A stretch of 64,000 bases of DNA from Flavobacterium johnsoniae (GCF_030388325.1 NZ_CP103794.1:4402001-4466000); one strand, 5' to 3'. Shown: positions 35,501 through 44,742, counted from the stretch's first letter. Notes: generated by a model from the sequence alone, not told the origin. Numbers and translations: made by a program.

Positions 35501-38500
35501 AGCTGCGGCGCTAAGTGCTGTAAAATCTCAAACTAATGTTTCATGTGGCAACGGAACAAACGGTTCTGCAACAGTAACTGTTTCTGGAGGAACTCCTGCA
35601 TATACTTATATTTGGAATACCAATCCGGTTCAAACTACTGCAACAGCAAATAATCTTATAGCTGGAAATTATAGCGTAAAAATTACGGATGCAAACGGAT
35701 GTGAAATTAATGAGTCTTTTACAATTTTAGATGGAGATGCTATCAAACCAATCATAAGTCCGTTACCACAAACAACAACAATTAATTGTCCAGCAGAACC
35801 TGTTTTTGCACAAGCAACAGCAACAGATGATAGCGGAACTGTATCTTCATTAACATATATTGATGATATTGTTCCTGGAAATTGCGCTGGTTCTTATACA
35901 AAAACAAGAACTTGGACTGCACAAGATGCTTGCGGAAATATTTCGCTTCCTGTATCACAGACCATTATTGTGCAAGACAATACGGCACCAACTTGGACAA
36001 CACAAGCTGGATCTTTAGATAAAACTATAGAATGTAGTGATGCTTCCGCTTTAGCGAATGCTCAAGCTTTATTTCCAACTGCTACAGATTCTTGTGATGC
36101 AGACGTAACAAATATCGTAAAAGTAAGCGGTTCATTTACAGCTTCTGCTGGATGCGGAAATGCAGGAACTTACACCAATACGTGGACCGTTAAAGATGAT
36201 TGCGGAAATACTTCTGATACTTTCACGCAGATAATCACTATTCAAGATACGACTGCACCAACTTGGACAACTTTAGCTGGATCTTTAGATAAAACTATAG
36301 AATGCAGCGATGCTTCCGCTTTAGCGAATGCTCAGACTTTATTTCCAACTGCTACAGATTCTTGCGATGCAGATGTAACAAATATTGTAAAAGTAAGCGG
36401 TCTGTTTACAGCTTCTACAACATGTGCAAATGCTGGAACTTATACCAACACTTGGACTGTTAAAGATGATTGCGGAAATACTTCTGATACTTTCACGCAG
36501 ATAATCACTATTCAAGATACGACTGCGCCAACTTGGACAACTTTAGCTGGATCTTTAGATAAAACTATTGAATGTAGCGATGCTTCCGCTTTAGCGAATG
36601 CTCAGACTTTATTTCCAACTGCTACAGATTCTTGCGATGCAGATGTAACAAATATCGTAAAAGTTAGTGGTGCATTTACAGCTTCTCCAACATGTGCAAA
36701 TGCTGGAACTTACACCAATACTTGGACTGTTAAAGATGATTGCGGAAATACTTCTAGCACTTTCACACAAATAATTACGATTCAGGATACAACTGCGCCA
36801 TTATTTACAGGAAATCTTCCACAAAATATGACTGTTTCATGTGATGCTGTTCCGGAACCTGCGGAAATGACTGCATCTGATAATTGTAATGGAAGTTTAC
36901 CAATAGTATTTTCTGAAACAAAATCAGATATTCAAAATGGATGTGCTTCAAATTACACTTTAACGCGTACTTGGAAAACTAGTGATTGTGGAGGAAACAC
37001 AGTTTCTTATACTCAAATAATTACAGTAAAAGATACAACTGCTCCAACTGGAACGGCACCTGCGAATGTAACTAATTTAGCTAGCATCGATTTAATTCCT
37101 GTGGGAAGTCCAGCGGATATTAAAGATGCGGCGGATAATTGCAGCCCCACCGTTAATATCACTGTAAAAGACACAAATAGCGGATGTGACGGAAACGTAA
37201 ATATCTTAACCAGAACATATACATTAACAGATTGTGCTGGAAACAAAACGGAATTAGTTCAGACCTTTACTATAAACTGTAAAAAAGCCATTATAGCAAA
37301 TGATGATTCTGCAGGTCCGATTGCAGGTGTTAATCATACTACAACTAATGTTTTGAATGTTTTTTCAAATGACACTCTGGATGGTGCGCCAGCTACTCCA
37401 TCGAATGTTATCTTGACTACAGTAACACCAAATCCGTTTTTGCAATTAAATCCGAATGGTTCTATTGATATATTGCCAAATGCACCGGTTGGAACATTAA
37501 CTTTAGTTTATCAAATTTGTGAAGCAAACCAAACAAATAATTGTGATACTGCAACTGTAACAATTACTATTGAAGCTCCAAAAATGACGGTTACTGCAAC
37601 TCCAATCTGTGTAAACGATGTTCCATATATTGATTATGTGGTAACACCTTTAAACTTTACTCCTGTAAACGGTGTAAGCATTGTATGGGCTGATAGCAGT
37701 AATAATGCTGTAACAACAATGAATAACTTGCCATTAACTGGACGTATTTTATGGCCAGGTGCTATAATAGACAACAATGGAAAAGGTATCGACTGGCCAG
37801 GATGGATTTTCGAAAACAACAAATGGGTTCAAGGTGCAGATGGTTTTGAAAAATTGCGTCCAACAGCTAATTTGATTGTAACATTAAATCCAACAGAAAC
37901 TATTACGGTAAATTATCCTCCTTCTGATCCTTATTGTACATCTCGTCCTGCATTTGCCATTGTTGCAAATAACGACACAGCTGGTCCAATAAACGGAGTT
38001 TCTGGAGCAAATAATATCGTAAATGTTTTAACTAATGATACATTGAATGGTTCTGCAGTAAACATAAATGACGTAACATTAACAACAACTATTCCTGATC
38101 CAAAAGGAGCGTTAACTTTAAATGCCGATGGCTCAGTAAATGTTGCTCCGAATACACCTGAAGGAACGTACACATTAACATATCAAATTTGCGAAAAAGC
38201 TGATTTTGGAAATTGCGCAACCGCTGTCGTAACAGTAACGGTTATAACTCCAGCTGCGCCTCCAACTCCTGTTGTTGCAAATGACGATACTTACAGTAAT
38301 ATTGGATGCAACACTTTTGGAGTAGTAGGTAATGTTTTAAGCAATGATTTAAAAGGCACAACTCCTGTAACTCTAGAAATAGTAAACTTTACGCTTCTTA
38401 GTGATAATAATAGTAAAACTGATCCGAATATTACAATCAGTAATTCTGGAAGTGTAACTGTTTCTAGTTTAACGCCTGCTGGAACTTATACTTACAGTTA

Positions 38501-39158
38501 TAGAATCTGCGACAAATTAAGTTCTGAAAATTGTGATACCGCAATTGTTACTATTACAGTGGTTCCAAATGGTACTACGCAATTTAGCAGTGAAGCTTGT
38601 ACAGACGATTCATCTCTTCTAAATTTAACTAGTTTGCTTCCTGAAGGAAGTCCAACTACTGGAACTTGGGTAGACAGAAGTAATTCAAATGCGCTTCAAG
38701 GAAACATTTTTAATCCGTTTGGGTTGGCTTTAGGAAATTATGTTTTAGAATATTTAATCGCCGACGAAAAATGTCCAAGAAGCATCATTCTAAACATGGA
38801 AGTAAATGATGATTGTAAAGTTTTGGCTTGTGGTGAAGTATTTCCTCATAACGCTTTCTCTCCAAATGGTGACACATTCAATGACACGTTTAAAATTGAC
38901 TACATCGACGATTTAACTTGTTATCCAGAAAACACGGTCGAAATCTATAATCGTTGGGGTATTTTAGTTTTTGAAACCAAAAACTACAATAATACAACGA
39001 ATGCATTTGATGGAATTTCTAGAGGAAGAACAACTGTTAAACAATCTGACGGATTACCTACTGGAACTTATTTTTATATCATTAATTATAAATCTCTAGA
39101 TGGCAATAACAACCTTCAAGATAACAAGCTAAGCGGTTATTTATATCTATCAAAATAA
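32577..39158 (+). CDS. Giant SprB-like surface protein with gliding-type (T9SS type B) C-terminus
   Basis: A 2193-residue exported protein. Residues 1-28 are a signal peptide. An N-terminal globular part runs to about 390, with a DUF11-like domain at about 400-510 (VLPGQELGYKVQIQNRGTEA). Three SprB-type repeats follow near 822, 903 and 985 (VKCFNQATGSISVENASGG). Three almost identical 90-residue units occupy 1139-1408. Three cadherin-like units start near 1572, 1795 and 1898 (ANDDTAGPINGV). The last 110 residues (NAFSPNGDTFNDTFKI, VEIYNRWGILVFE) form the gliding-motility C-terminal domain CHU_C, the signal for type IX secretion of type B. It probably acts as an adhesin on the cell surface, carried by the PorP/SprF protein downstream. 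Confidence 0.92.
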   Translation: MKKFYYPYLTAFYIFFMLFMSINEVKAQVIVPFKERTSTYSPTRTIYKIKGDFTMIGNINLTTQNYDRWETNGPFPMVYIDKDNDNQTVNSSSATLDLLNDHGAKLTNCYNIVYAGLYWTGRIDDATNSPSTFTVNKNGNVTNLDKRKILFKGPNNGNYDEFTATDIYFPNNSENNIFTAYTEVTDYVKANGVGEYFAANIAATEGADGGAIGKYAGWGLIVVYENSDMKNRDITVFDGHAFVQNNITADHSFSVSGFNAIASGPVDVKLGIMAGEGDINYNGDYFKIQKLNTNDYLSLSHSENSPDNFFNSSINTGGNYRNPNFENNSGMDISMFKLPNENKDIIGNNQTSTTFRYGSTVDTYVIFSIVMAVDAYVPEIEGIISATSINGSPAGAGPYTVLPGQELGYKVQIQNRGTEAIQNSKLVIPIPYNATYVPGSLAKTINFTPAPTPNSLTYEPTIGANGSIVWDLGTLPLPTDPNTILGELTFTLKSTENCALLKNSNCSNVIQVNGKLSGKGVNSSVTVTDHSLILGYTPSGSCTGSPIAAPLQTTIDSANYTNANCQATPPIIAFTFCNSASSIPVTDVTGSFPTGSTFYNAYPVVAGTTAQYTINNPFPATVGTSTYYAIPPGASSGCYFQFTITIESITTTPTVTSPINYCIGDTPVALTAVPTKPEYTLYYYETLTSTGQQSLTPSTTVAGQYTYYVAEGKTNACIGPKKEIIINVNEKPTVSITNPLPICSPATSLDLTATNITAGSSSGLTYTYWTDATATTPYANFAEAVPGTYYIKGTNSSNCFDIKPVVVTKSTVSITELTASHVDVKCFNQATGSISVENASGGVAPYTYSWKKNGAVYTGTSQTLTDLEAGSYEITATDSNGCQGTLVITISQPAAGLALGISSKTDASCFGTSTGTLTAGAVTNAIGTVKYSWKNEANTEISTSANVSDVPAGTYTLTVTDDCSSQSNSVIVGQPAAALSAVKSQTNVSCGNGTNGSATVTVSGGTPAYTYIWNTNPVQTTATANNLIAGNYSVKITDANGCEINESFTILDGDAIKPIISPLPQTTTINCPAEPVFAQATATDDSGTVSSLTYIDDIVPGNCAGSYTKTRTWTAQDACGNISLPVSQTIIVQDNTAPTWTTQAGSLDKTIECSDASALANAQALFPTATDSCDADVTNIVKVSGSFTASAGCGNAGTYTNTWTVKDDCGNTSDTFTQIITIQDTTAPTWTTLAGSLDKTIECSDASALANAQTLFPTATDSCDADVTNIVKVSGLFTASTTCANAGTYTNTWTVKDDCGNTSDTFTQIITIQDTTAPTWTTLAGSLDKTIECSDASALANAQTLFPTATDSCDADVTNIVKVSGAFTASPTCANAGTYTNTWTVKDDCGNTSSTFTQIITIQDTTAPLFTGNLPQNMTVSCDAVPEPAEMTASDNCNGSLPIVFSETKSDIQNGCASNYTLTRTWKTSDCGGNTVSYTQIITVKDTTAPTGTAPANVTNLASIDLIPVGSPADIKDAADNCSPTVNITVKDTNSGCDGNVNILTRTYTLTDCAGNKTELVQTFTINCKKAIIANDDSAGPIAGVNHTTTNVLNVFSNDTLDGAPATPSNVILTTVTPNPFLQLNPNGSIDILPNAPVGTLTLVYQICEANQTNNCDTATVTITIEAPKMTVTATPICVNDVPYIDYVVTPLNFTPVNGVSIVWADSSNNAVTTMNNLPLTGRILWPGAIIDNNGKGIDWPGWIFENNKWVQGADGFEKLRPTANLIVTLNPTETITVNYPPSDPYCTSRPAFAIVANNDTAGPINGVSGANNIVNVLTNDTLNGSAVNINDVTLTTTIPDPKGALTLNADGSVNVAPNTPEGTYTLTYQICEKADFGNCATAVVTVTVITPAAPPTPVVANDDTYSNIGCNTFGVVGNVLSNDLKGTTPVTLEIVNFTLLSDNNSKTDPNITISNSGSVTVSSLTPAGTYTYSYRICDKLSSENCDTAIVTITVVPNGTTQFSSEACTDDSSLLNLTSLLPEGSPTTGTWVDRSNSNALQGNIFNPFGLALGNYVLEYLIADEKCPRSIILNMEVNDDCKVLACGEVFPHNAFSPNGDTFNDTFKIDYIDDLTCYPENTVEIYNRWGILVFETKNYNNTTNAFDGISRGRTTVKQSDGLPTGTYFYIINYKSLDGNNNLQDNKLSGYLYLSK
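35991..36800 (+). repeat. Three tandem 270-bp units in the SprB-like gene
   Basis: The word ACTTGGACAA recurs at 35991, 36261 and 36531, marking units of exactly 270 bp (90 codons). The second and third units differ at only a few positions; the first is slightly more diverged. Each encodes TWTT...LDKTIECSDASALANA and TNTWTVKDDCGNTS. Confidence 0.95.
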
Positions 39159-39306
39159 CATTCGACTCTAAACAAAACGTAAAATACTATTTTTCAGCAC
39201 ATTAATAAAATTTATGTAAAAAAAATATGTATTTTTACATTAAATAACTATTTGATTTTCAATATATTAAAAAATCAATAGTAATATTAAAAATAATTCA
39301 TTTACT

Positions 39307-40218
39307 ATGAGAACAAAATTACTTTTTTTCGTCATTCTGTTAGTTACATATAGCGGTTACGCGCAACAAGATGCTCAGTTTACGCAATATATGTACAATA
39401 CAATTAACATAAATCCTGCTTATGCTGGTTCTCGTGGTGCATTAAGTATTTTTGCATTACACCGTGATCAATGGGTAGGATTAGATGGAGCCCCTAAGAC
39501 AAATACAATATCTGTCAACACTCCAATAAACAACAGCAATGTTGGACTTGGCGTATCTTTAGTTAATGACAAAATTGGTCCCACGACCGAAAATCAATTC
39601 TCTGTAGATTTATCTTATACGATTCCAACTTCAGACACTTGGAAACTTTCATTTGGGATAAAAGGTACCGCAGATATTTTTAATCTTGACGTAACTAAAT
39701 TAAGCCCAGAAACAGCTGGCGATCCTAAATTTCAAAACTTAGATAATGATTTTTCTCCAAATGTTGGTGCGGGTTTATACTGGCATTCTAGTAAAGCTTA
39801 CATTGGTTTATCTGTACCAAACTTTATTCAGACCAATCGTTACGATGATAATGATGTAGCTATTTATAAAGATAAAATCAACTATTATTTAATGGCAGGT
39901 TATGTCTTTGATCTTTCTCAGGAAATAAAATTTAAACCTGCTGCTTTAACTAAAATGGTTGAGGGTGCACCTCTTCAGGTCGATGTATCAGCAAACTTTT
40001 TATTCTTCGAAAAACTAACTCTTGGGGTTGCCTACAGATGGGATGCAGCGGTAAGTGCAATGGCTGGATTTCAAATTACTGACGGCTTATATCTTGGATA
40101 TGGGTACGACAATGAAACTACTAGACTGAGAAACTACAATTCTGGTTCGCATGAAATCTTCTTACGTTTCGAACTTTTCAAATACAATAGTAAAATGACA
40201 ACTCCTCGTTTCTTCTAA
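39307..40218 (+). CDS. PorP/SprF-family type IX secretion membrane protein
   Basis: A 303-residue outer-membrane barrel. The signal peptide is followed by QQDAQFTQYMYNTININPAY and AGSRGALSIFALHRDQWVGL, the signature N-terminus of PorP/SprF proteins. It ends in a strand with aromatic residues (EIFLRFELFKYNSKM). SprF in F. johnsoniae is needed to display SprB. This one follows its giant substrate gene by 148 bp and probably plays the same role for it. Confidence 0.94.
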   Translation: MRTKLLFFVILLVTYSGYAQQDAQFTQYMYNTININPAYAGSRGALSIFALHRDQWVGLDGAPKTNTISVNTPINNSNVGLGVSLVNDKIGPTTENQFSVDLSYTIPTSDTWKLSFGIKGTADIFNLDVTKLSPETAGDPKFQNLDNDFSPNVGAGLYWHSSKAYIGLSVPNFIQTNRYDDNDVAIYKDKINYYLMAGYVFDLSQEIKFKPAALTKMVEGAPLQVDVSANFLFFEKLTLGVAYRWDAAVSAMAGFQITDGLYLGYGYDNETTRLRNYNSGSHEIFLRFELFKYNSKMTTPRFF

Positions 40219-40229
40219 AACTTCGCACC

Positions 40230-42173
40230 ATGAAAAACTATACACTACTTCTCTTAACCATTATCAGTGCTTTTTCATTTGGCAGTTATGCTCAAAAAGC
40301 GAAAATAGCTTCTGGAGACAAGAAATATGACAGTTATGCATATGTAGATGCTATTAAAACTTATGAAAAAGTAGCGTCTAAAGGATACAAATCTGAAGAC
40401 ATGTTTAAAAAACTAGGAAACTCTTACTATTTTAATTCAGATTTTGCAAATGCCGCAAAGTGGTATGGCGAATTGTTTGCAATGAATACTTCTATAGAAC
40501 CTGAATATTACTACCGATACGCTCAATCTTTAAAATCTATTGGCGAAAACAACAAAGCCAATTCTTTTTTAGATCAGTTTTACGCAAAATCAAAAAACGA
40601 TGCTCGAGGTAAACTTTATAAAGATAATGCCAATTATCTAGACGAAATCAAAGCCAATTCAGGAAGATATAAAATTGAAGATGCCGGTATAAATAGTAAA
40701 TATTCTGATTATGGATCTTTCGTCTACAATAACAAAATATATTTTGCTTCTGCCAGAGATACTGGAAATTTTACGAAACGCAAACACCAATGGACTGGAG
40801 AATATTTCACCAATATTTACAATGCTGATGTAGATTCTCAAAGTGGAAATGCGGGCAAAGTTAAAAAGTTCAAATCGGCAATTAACACCAAATTTCACGA
40901 AGCATCTCCTGTTTTTACACAAGATGGTAAAACAGTTTATTTTACAAGAAACAATTATATTAATGGGAAAAAAGGGAAAAATGAAAATAGAATTACTTTA
41001 ATAAAAATTTATAAAGCAACTTTAAATGCTGATAATAAATGGGACAACATTGTTGAACTTCCTTTTAATAGCGATAATTACAGCACTGGACATCCTGCAT
41101 TAAGTCCCGACGAAAAAACATTATATTTTTCATCAGATATGCCAGGTTCTTTCGGTCAATCTGATTTGTATAAAGTCAGCATTAATTCAAATGGCGGATT
41201 TGGAACTCCTGAAAATCTTGGAAAAGAAATTAATACTGAAGGAAAAGAAACATATCCTTTTGTAACTAAAGAAAATGAAATTTATTTTTCGTCTGACGGA
41301 TATCCTGGACTTGGAGGTTTAGATGTTTTTGTGGCTAATATCGATAATGATGGAAAAATAAGCAATATTCAAAATGTCGGAGCAGATGTAAACTCTCCTA
41401 AAGACGATTTCGCGTATATTATTGATCCAGCTTCAAGAAGAGGTTATTTTACCTCAAATAAAGATGGCGGTCAAGGTTCTGATGATATTTATAAATTCTT
41501 AGAAACAAGAAAACTCAAATGCGAGCAACAGCTTGAAGGAATAATTACTGATGCCGAGACTGGAACTGTTTTGCCAGGCACTAAAGTAACTTTATTCGAC
41601 GATCAGATGAACGTGAAAAACACAATAGTTACAGATGAATACGGAAAGTATGTTTTTCCTGTTGAATGTGGAAAAATATATTTTGTAAGAGCCGAAAAAC
41701 CTGAATACAATACTAAAGAAGTAAGTGTAACTATTTCTAAAACAAGTGGAAAAACTAGTCTGCCAATTGCATTAGAAAAATCAAGCTGTAAAGTTACTGT
41801 CGGTGATGATTTAGGTGTTTGCTTTGGAATTAAAATGATCTATTTTGATCTTGACAAATCGAATATTAGAACAGAAGCTGCCTTAGATTTAGAAAAAATA
41901 TTAGTGGTTTTAAACGAAAATCCAACAATGAAATTAGATATTCGTTCGCACACAGACAGTAGAGCAACACATCAGTACAATGCAGCTTTATCTGACAGAA
42001 GAGCAAAATCTACCATTAAATGGCTTATTAAAAACGGTATATCGCCAAATCGATTAACAGGAAAAGGCTATGGAGAAACTCAACTTGTAAATAAATGTGC
42101 AGACGGAGTTAAATGTACCGAAGAAGAACATCAAGCCAATAGACGAAGTGAGTTTATTATAACTGCTTTGTAA
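40230..42173 (+). CDS. OmpA-family protein with TPR and WD40-like (PD40) repeats
   Basis: A 647-residue envelope protein: signal peptide ending SYAQ, TPR-like helices (about 25-125), WD40-like beta-propeller (PALSPDEKTLYFSSDMPGSF, YPFVTKENEIYFSSDGYPGL), a carboxypeptidase-regulatory-like domain (GIITDAETGTVLPGTKVTLF) and a C-terminal OmpA peptidoglycan-binding domain (IYFDLDKSNIRTEAALDLEK, RSHTDSRATHQYN, NRRSEFIITAL). It follows the SprF gene by 11 nt. This architecture is that of PorE-like and SprF-linked proteins, which tie outer-membrane secretion parts to the cell wall. Confidence 0.93.
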   Translation: MKNYTLLLLTIISAFSFGSYAQKAKIASGDKKYDSYAYVDAIKTYEKVASKGYKSEDMFKKLGNSYYFNSDFANAAKWYGELFAMNTSIEPEYYYRYAQSLKSIGENNKANSFLDQFYAKSKNDARGKLYKDNANYLDEIKANSGRYKIEDAGINSKYSDYGSFVYNNKIYFASARDTGNFTKRKHQWTGEYFTNIYNADVDSQSGNAGKVKKFKSAINTKFHEASPVFTQDGKTVYFTRNNYINGKKGKNENRITLIKIYKATLNADNKWDNIVELPFNSDNYSTGHPALSPDEKTLYFSSDMPGSFGQSDLYKVSINSNGGFGTPENLGKEINTEGKETYPFVTKENEIYFSSDGYPGLGGLDVFVANIDNDGKISNIQNVGADVNSPKDDFAYIIDPASRRGYFTSNKDGGQGSDDIYKFLETRKLKCEQQLEGIITDAETGTVLPGTKVTLFDDQMNVKNTIVTDEYGKYVFPVECGKIYFVRAEKPEYNTKEVSVTISKTSGKTSLPIALEKSSCKVTVGDDLGVCFGIKMIYFDLDKSNIRTEAALDLEKILVVLNENPTMKLDIRSHTDSRATHQYNAALSDRRAKSTIKWLIKNGISPNRLTGKGYGETQLVNKCADGVKCTEEEHQANRRSEFIITAL

Positions 42174-42199
42174 TTTTTAATTACTAACATAACCAACGG

Positions 42200-42229
42200 A
42201 AAAAGCTGTCTAGATAGACAGCTTTTTTT
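42200..42229 (+). terminator. Terminator of the SprB-like locus
   Basis: AAAAAGCTGTCTA (42200-42212) pairs with TAGACAGCTTTTT (42215-42227) and runs on in T. It lies 26 nt after the OmpA gene stop. Confidence 0.88.
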
Positions 42230-42231
42230 AT

Positions 42232-42271
42232 ATAAAAAAAAATCGTTGTAACTCTACGAAATTACAACGAT
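42232..42271 (-). terminator. Terminator of the CAP-lipoprotein gene
   Basis: On the minus strand ATCGTTGTAA (42262-42271) pairs perfectly with TTACAACGAT (42242-42251), followed by about ten T. It sits back to back with the plus-strand terminator. Confidence 0.85.
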
Positions 42272-42300
42272 CTCTAAAAAACCAACCAGTTCAAGTTTTT

Positions 42301-42804
42301 TTACAACTTAGCAAAAATGTTAGTGTAATATTTTTTACCAGTCACAGTATCTGTTGTAACAGATATACCGAAATGCGTATAATCACCTTCGATATTTGCT
42401 TTGTGGCCTGGACTCTCCAGCCAGGCTCTCAAAGCCGCTTCAGGAGTTTTATAGTTGTAGGCAACGTTTTCACCAACTTTTTTGGCTCCTAAAACACTAG
42501 TAATATTTTGAGATCTTTCGACAAAATCATTGTGATTTACAACATTGTTTTCAATCATATAAACATTATGTTCTTCACATTTAGAAGATATATGATTTAC
42601 TTTTTCTAAAGCATTTAAACCAACACTCAAACGGTGTTCGTTAATAAGCTTCATAGTAAGAAGTTCAAAATCGTTGTAAGAGTAATTAGTAACGAGCGCT
42701 TCTATCGGATTATTATCCACGCTTCCTTCGGCGGTGTCTGCAGTACATGAGTTCATTGCGATTACAATCGCAATGAACAACATGATGCGCTTAATCTTTT
42801 TCAT
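42301..42804 (-). CDS. CAP-domain (SCP/PR-1) lipoprotein
   Basis: A 167-residue lipoprotein: MKKIKRIMLFIAIVIAMNSC with lipobox MNSC. The CAP domain follows with FELLTMKLINEHRLSVGLNA, the metal-binding-type His in SKCEEHNVYMIENN, VGENVAYNYKTPEAALRAWL and ESPGHKANIEGDYTHFGISV. Bacterial CAP proteins are secreted, and their functions are mostly unknown. ATG 42804 is preferred over the upstream ATG 42816 because it opens a normal lipoprotein signal. Confidence 0.9.
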   Translation of the reverse strand: MKKIKRIMLFIAIVIAMNSCTADTAEGSVDNNPIEALVTNYSYNDFELLTMKLINEHRLSVGLNALEKVNHISSKCEEHNVYMIENNVVNHNDFVERSQNITSVLGAKKVGENVAYNYKTPEAALRAWLESPGHKANIEGDYTHFGISVTTDTVTGKKYYTNIFAKL

Positions 42805-42976
42805 AATCAATAGCATTTTAGCAGTTTAAAGTAAATGTGGGGCAAATCCTTTAAATTTATGTTTGAATAAATATCGTCTGATTTCTTTACCAAACGTATT
42901 TAATTTATCGCTAAACTACAAAATTAATCGATGAAATACATCTCTTTTTTTTAATGAAATATAAAATTCCTACAAA

Positions 42977-43621
42977 TCAAGAAGAAAGTCTTTCAATCTT
43001 CCATGAAAAGTCAGATTGGCTTGTAAAACGAATCCTGTCATGCAGTCTGTTAGCTCTTCCTTGCCAAAATTCTACTTGTAACGGTGTGACAATATATCCT
43101 CCCCAATTTTCAGGTCTTGGAATTGATTTTCCTTCAAATTCAGCTTCGATTTTCTTTAAATTTTCTTCTAAAAAATTTCTAGACGGAATTACTTCGCTTT
43201 GATTAGAAACAATAGCGCCAAGCTTGCTTCCGTCTGGACGCGAATCAAAATAGTTATCAGAAATAATTTCAGAAGTTTTTTGGGCAATTCCTTTTATAAT
43301 TACCTGACGTTCCATTTCCTGCCAAAAAAATGACAAACAAACATTTGGATTGTTTTCAATTGCCTTTCCTTTTTCAGAATGATAATTGGTGTAAAATATA
43401 AATCCTTCTTCAGAAAATTTCTTCAACAACACAACACGAGATTTCGGAAAACCATCTAAACCAATTGTAGAAACCGTCATAGCGTTCACTTCTCCACTTC
43501 CACCAAAATCTTCTACTTCGTGAAACCAACGGTTAAAAAGATTAATTGGATCTTCCGGAATGCTATTTTCTAACAGTTCACTTTTCTCGTATGATTTTCT
43601 ATAGTTACTTAAATCACTCAT
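42977..43621 (-). CDS. pdxH: Pyridoxamine 5'-phosphate oxidase
   Basis: PdxH oxidises pyridoxine or pyridoxamine 5'-phosphate to pyridoxal 5'-phosphate with FMN. The 214-residue protein has the family order: INLFNRWFHEV, NAMTVSTIGLDGFPKSRVVL (FMN binding), FYTNYHSEKGKAIENNP, RQVIIKGIA, and the C-terminal signature VEFWQGRANRLHDRIRF. ATG 43621 is consistent with family length. No other vitamin B6 gene is nearby. Confidence 0.96.
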   Translation of the reverse strand: MSDLSNYRKSYEKSELLENSIPEDPINLFNRWFHEVEDFGGSGEVNAMTVSTIGLDGFPKSRVVLLKKFSEEGFIFYTNYHSEKGKAIENNPNVCLSFFWQEMERQVIIKGIAQKTSEIISDNYFDSRPDGSKLGAIVSNQSEVIPSRNFLEENLKKIEAEFEGKSIPRPENWGGYIVTPLQVEFWQGRANRLHDRIRFTSQSDFSWKIERLSS

Positions 43622-43661
43622 AGTTTTTGTTTTTTTTGTTTCAGGTTTAAAGTTTCAAGTT

Positions 43662-43744
43662 TGTCAGGCTGAGCGAAGTCGAACCCCTACGTTTGCAAGA
43701 TACATTTTGCTAAAAAAAGCCCTTCGACTTCGCTCAGGGTGACA
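43662..43744. repeat. Inverted repeat with CTGAGCGAAGTCGAA arms
   Basis: The arms TGTCAGGCTGAGCGAAGTCG(AA) (43662-43683) and its near-perfect reverse complement (43723-43744) differ at two positions. The 39-bp loop includes GCAAGATACATTTTGC. I recall the core TTCGACTTCGCTCAGGGTGA as a spacer repeat of many bacteria. Confidence 0.85.
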
Positions 43745-43789
43745 ACAATTTTCAAAACTTTGTTCCTTTGTCCCTATGTCCCTTATAAA

Positions 43790-44695
43790 TCAAAATTCAA
43801 AACTCAAACCGTCATCTGCTAAAAGCACATTTGGAAAAACTTCTTCTGCTTCTTTCTTAAATGATTCTAAACCATCATATCGGGTTGAATAATGTCCTAA
43901 AACTAATTGTTTTACATTTGCTTTTAAAGCAATTCTTGCAGCTTCTTTTGCTGTAGAATGTAAAGTTTTTTCTGCTAATCTTGCTTCCGATTCTAGAAAG
44001 GTCGATTCGTGATATAAAACATCAGTGTTTTCAATAATTGGAATTATAGCTTCGTTGTAAACAGTGTCGGAACAAAAAGCATAACTTTTTGTTGGCGGTG
44101 GATCAAAAGTCAACTTTTCGTTTTCAACAACAGTTCCGTCATCCAATGTAATATCGCCGCCGTTTTTTATTTTCTGATAATAAGCAACATGAATATCATA
44201 TTGCTGAACCGCCTCAACGTTCAGCTTTCTTTCATCTGGTTTTTCTTGAAAATGATAACCATTTGTATAAACGCGGTGTTTTAGCGGAATTGTTTTTACA
44301 ATTACTTTTTTATCCTCAAAAATAACTTCGCTTTCTTTTGATTCTAATTCGTGGAAAAACAAAGAATAAGTTGTCCAAGATTCAGTTAATTTCAATTGAA
44401 GCAAAATTAATTCTTTAATTCCTTTTGGACCATAAATATGTAAATCTGTGGTTCTTCCTAGAAGAGAAAAAGTCGAAATTGTTCCAATTAATCCGAACAA
44501 ATGATCACCATGAAGATGCGAAATAAAAATGTGGTTAATCTTCGAAAATTTAATTTTATTCTTTCGAAGCTGAACCTGAGTTCCTTCACCACAGTCAATT
44601 AAAAACAATCTATTTTTAATCTCTAAAACCTGCGAAGTCGGATTAGTAAGTGTTCTAGGAGTTGCGGCGTAACAGCCAAGTATAGTTAATTTCAT
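43790..44695 (-). CDS. rnz: Ribonuclease Z (tRNA 3' endonuclease)
   Basis: RNase Z trims tRNA 3' ends. The 301-residue metallo-beta-lactamase fold has LTILGCYAATPR, the zinc motif HLHGDH (60-65), FCSDTVYNEAII, TDVLYHESTF and the final VLGHYSTRY His. The length matches the short type found in bacteria. It is preceded by a gene for a small STAS-like protein, 45 bp upstream. Confidence 0.95.
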   Translation of the reverse strand: MKLTILGCYAATPRTLTNPTSQVLEIKNRLFLIDCGEGTQVQLRKNKIKFSKINHIFISHLHGDHLFGLIGTISTFSLLGRTTDLHIYGPKGIKELILLQLKLTESWTTYSLFFHELESKESEVIFEDKKVIVKTIPLKHRVYTNGYHFQEKPDERKLNVEAVQQYDIHVAYYQKIKNGGDITLDDGTVVENEKLTFDPPPTKSYAFCSDTVYNEAIIPIIENTDVLYHESTFLESEARLAEKTLHSTAKEAARIALKANVKQLVLGHYSTRYDGLESFKKEAEEVFPNVLLADDGLSFEF

Positions 44696-44700
44696 TTTTC

Positions 44701-44742
44701 AATTGATAATTGACAATTAATAATTATCAATTGTTAATTATT
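44701..44742. repeat. AT-only inverted repeat between rnz and the 110-aa gene
   Basis: AATTGATAAT (44701-44710) is the reverse complement of ATTATCAATT (44723-44732), and further copies of CAATT/AATTG extend it. A similar word (TTATCAATTAACAATTA) lies at about 10106-10122. Confidence 0.5.

Noticed and set aside
42954..43202. Plus-strand frame opposite pdxH
   Set aside because: Antisense to a well-conserved enzyme; no supporting signal.
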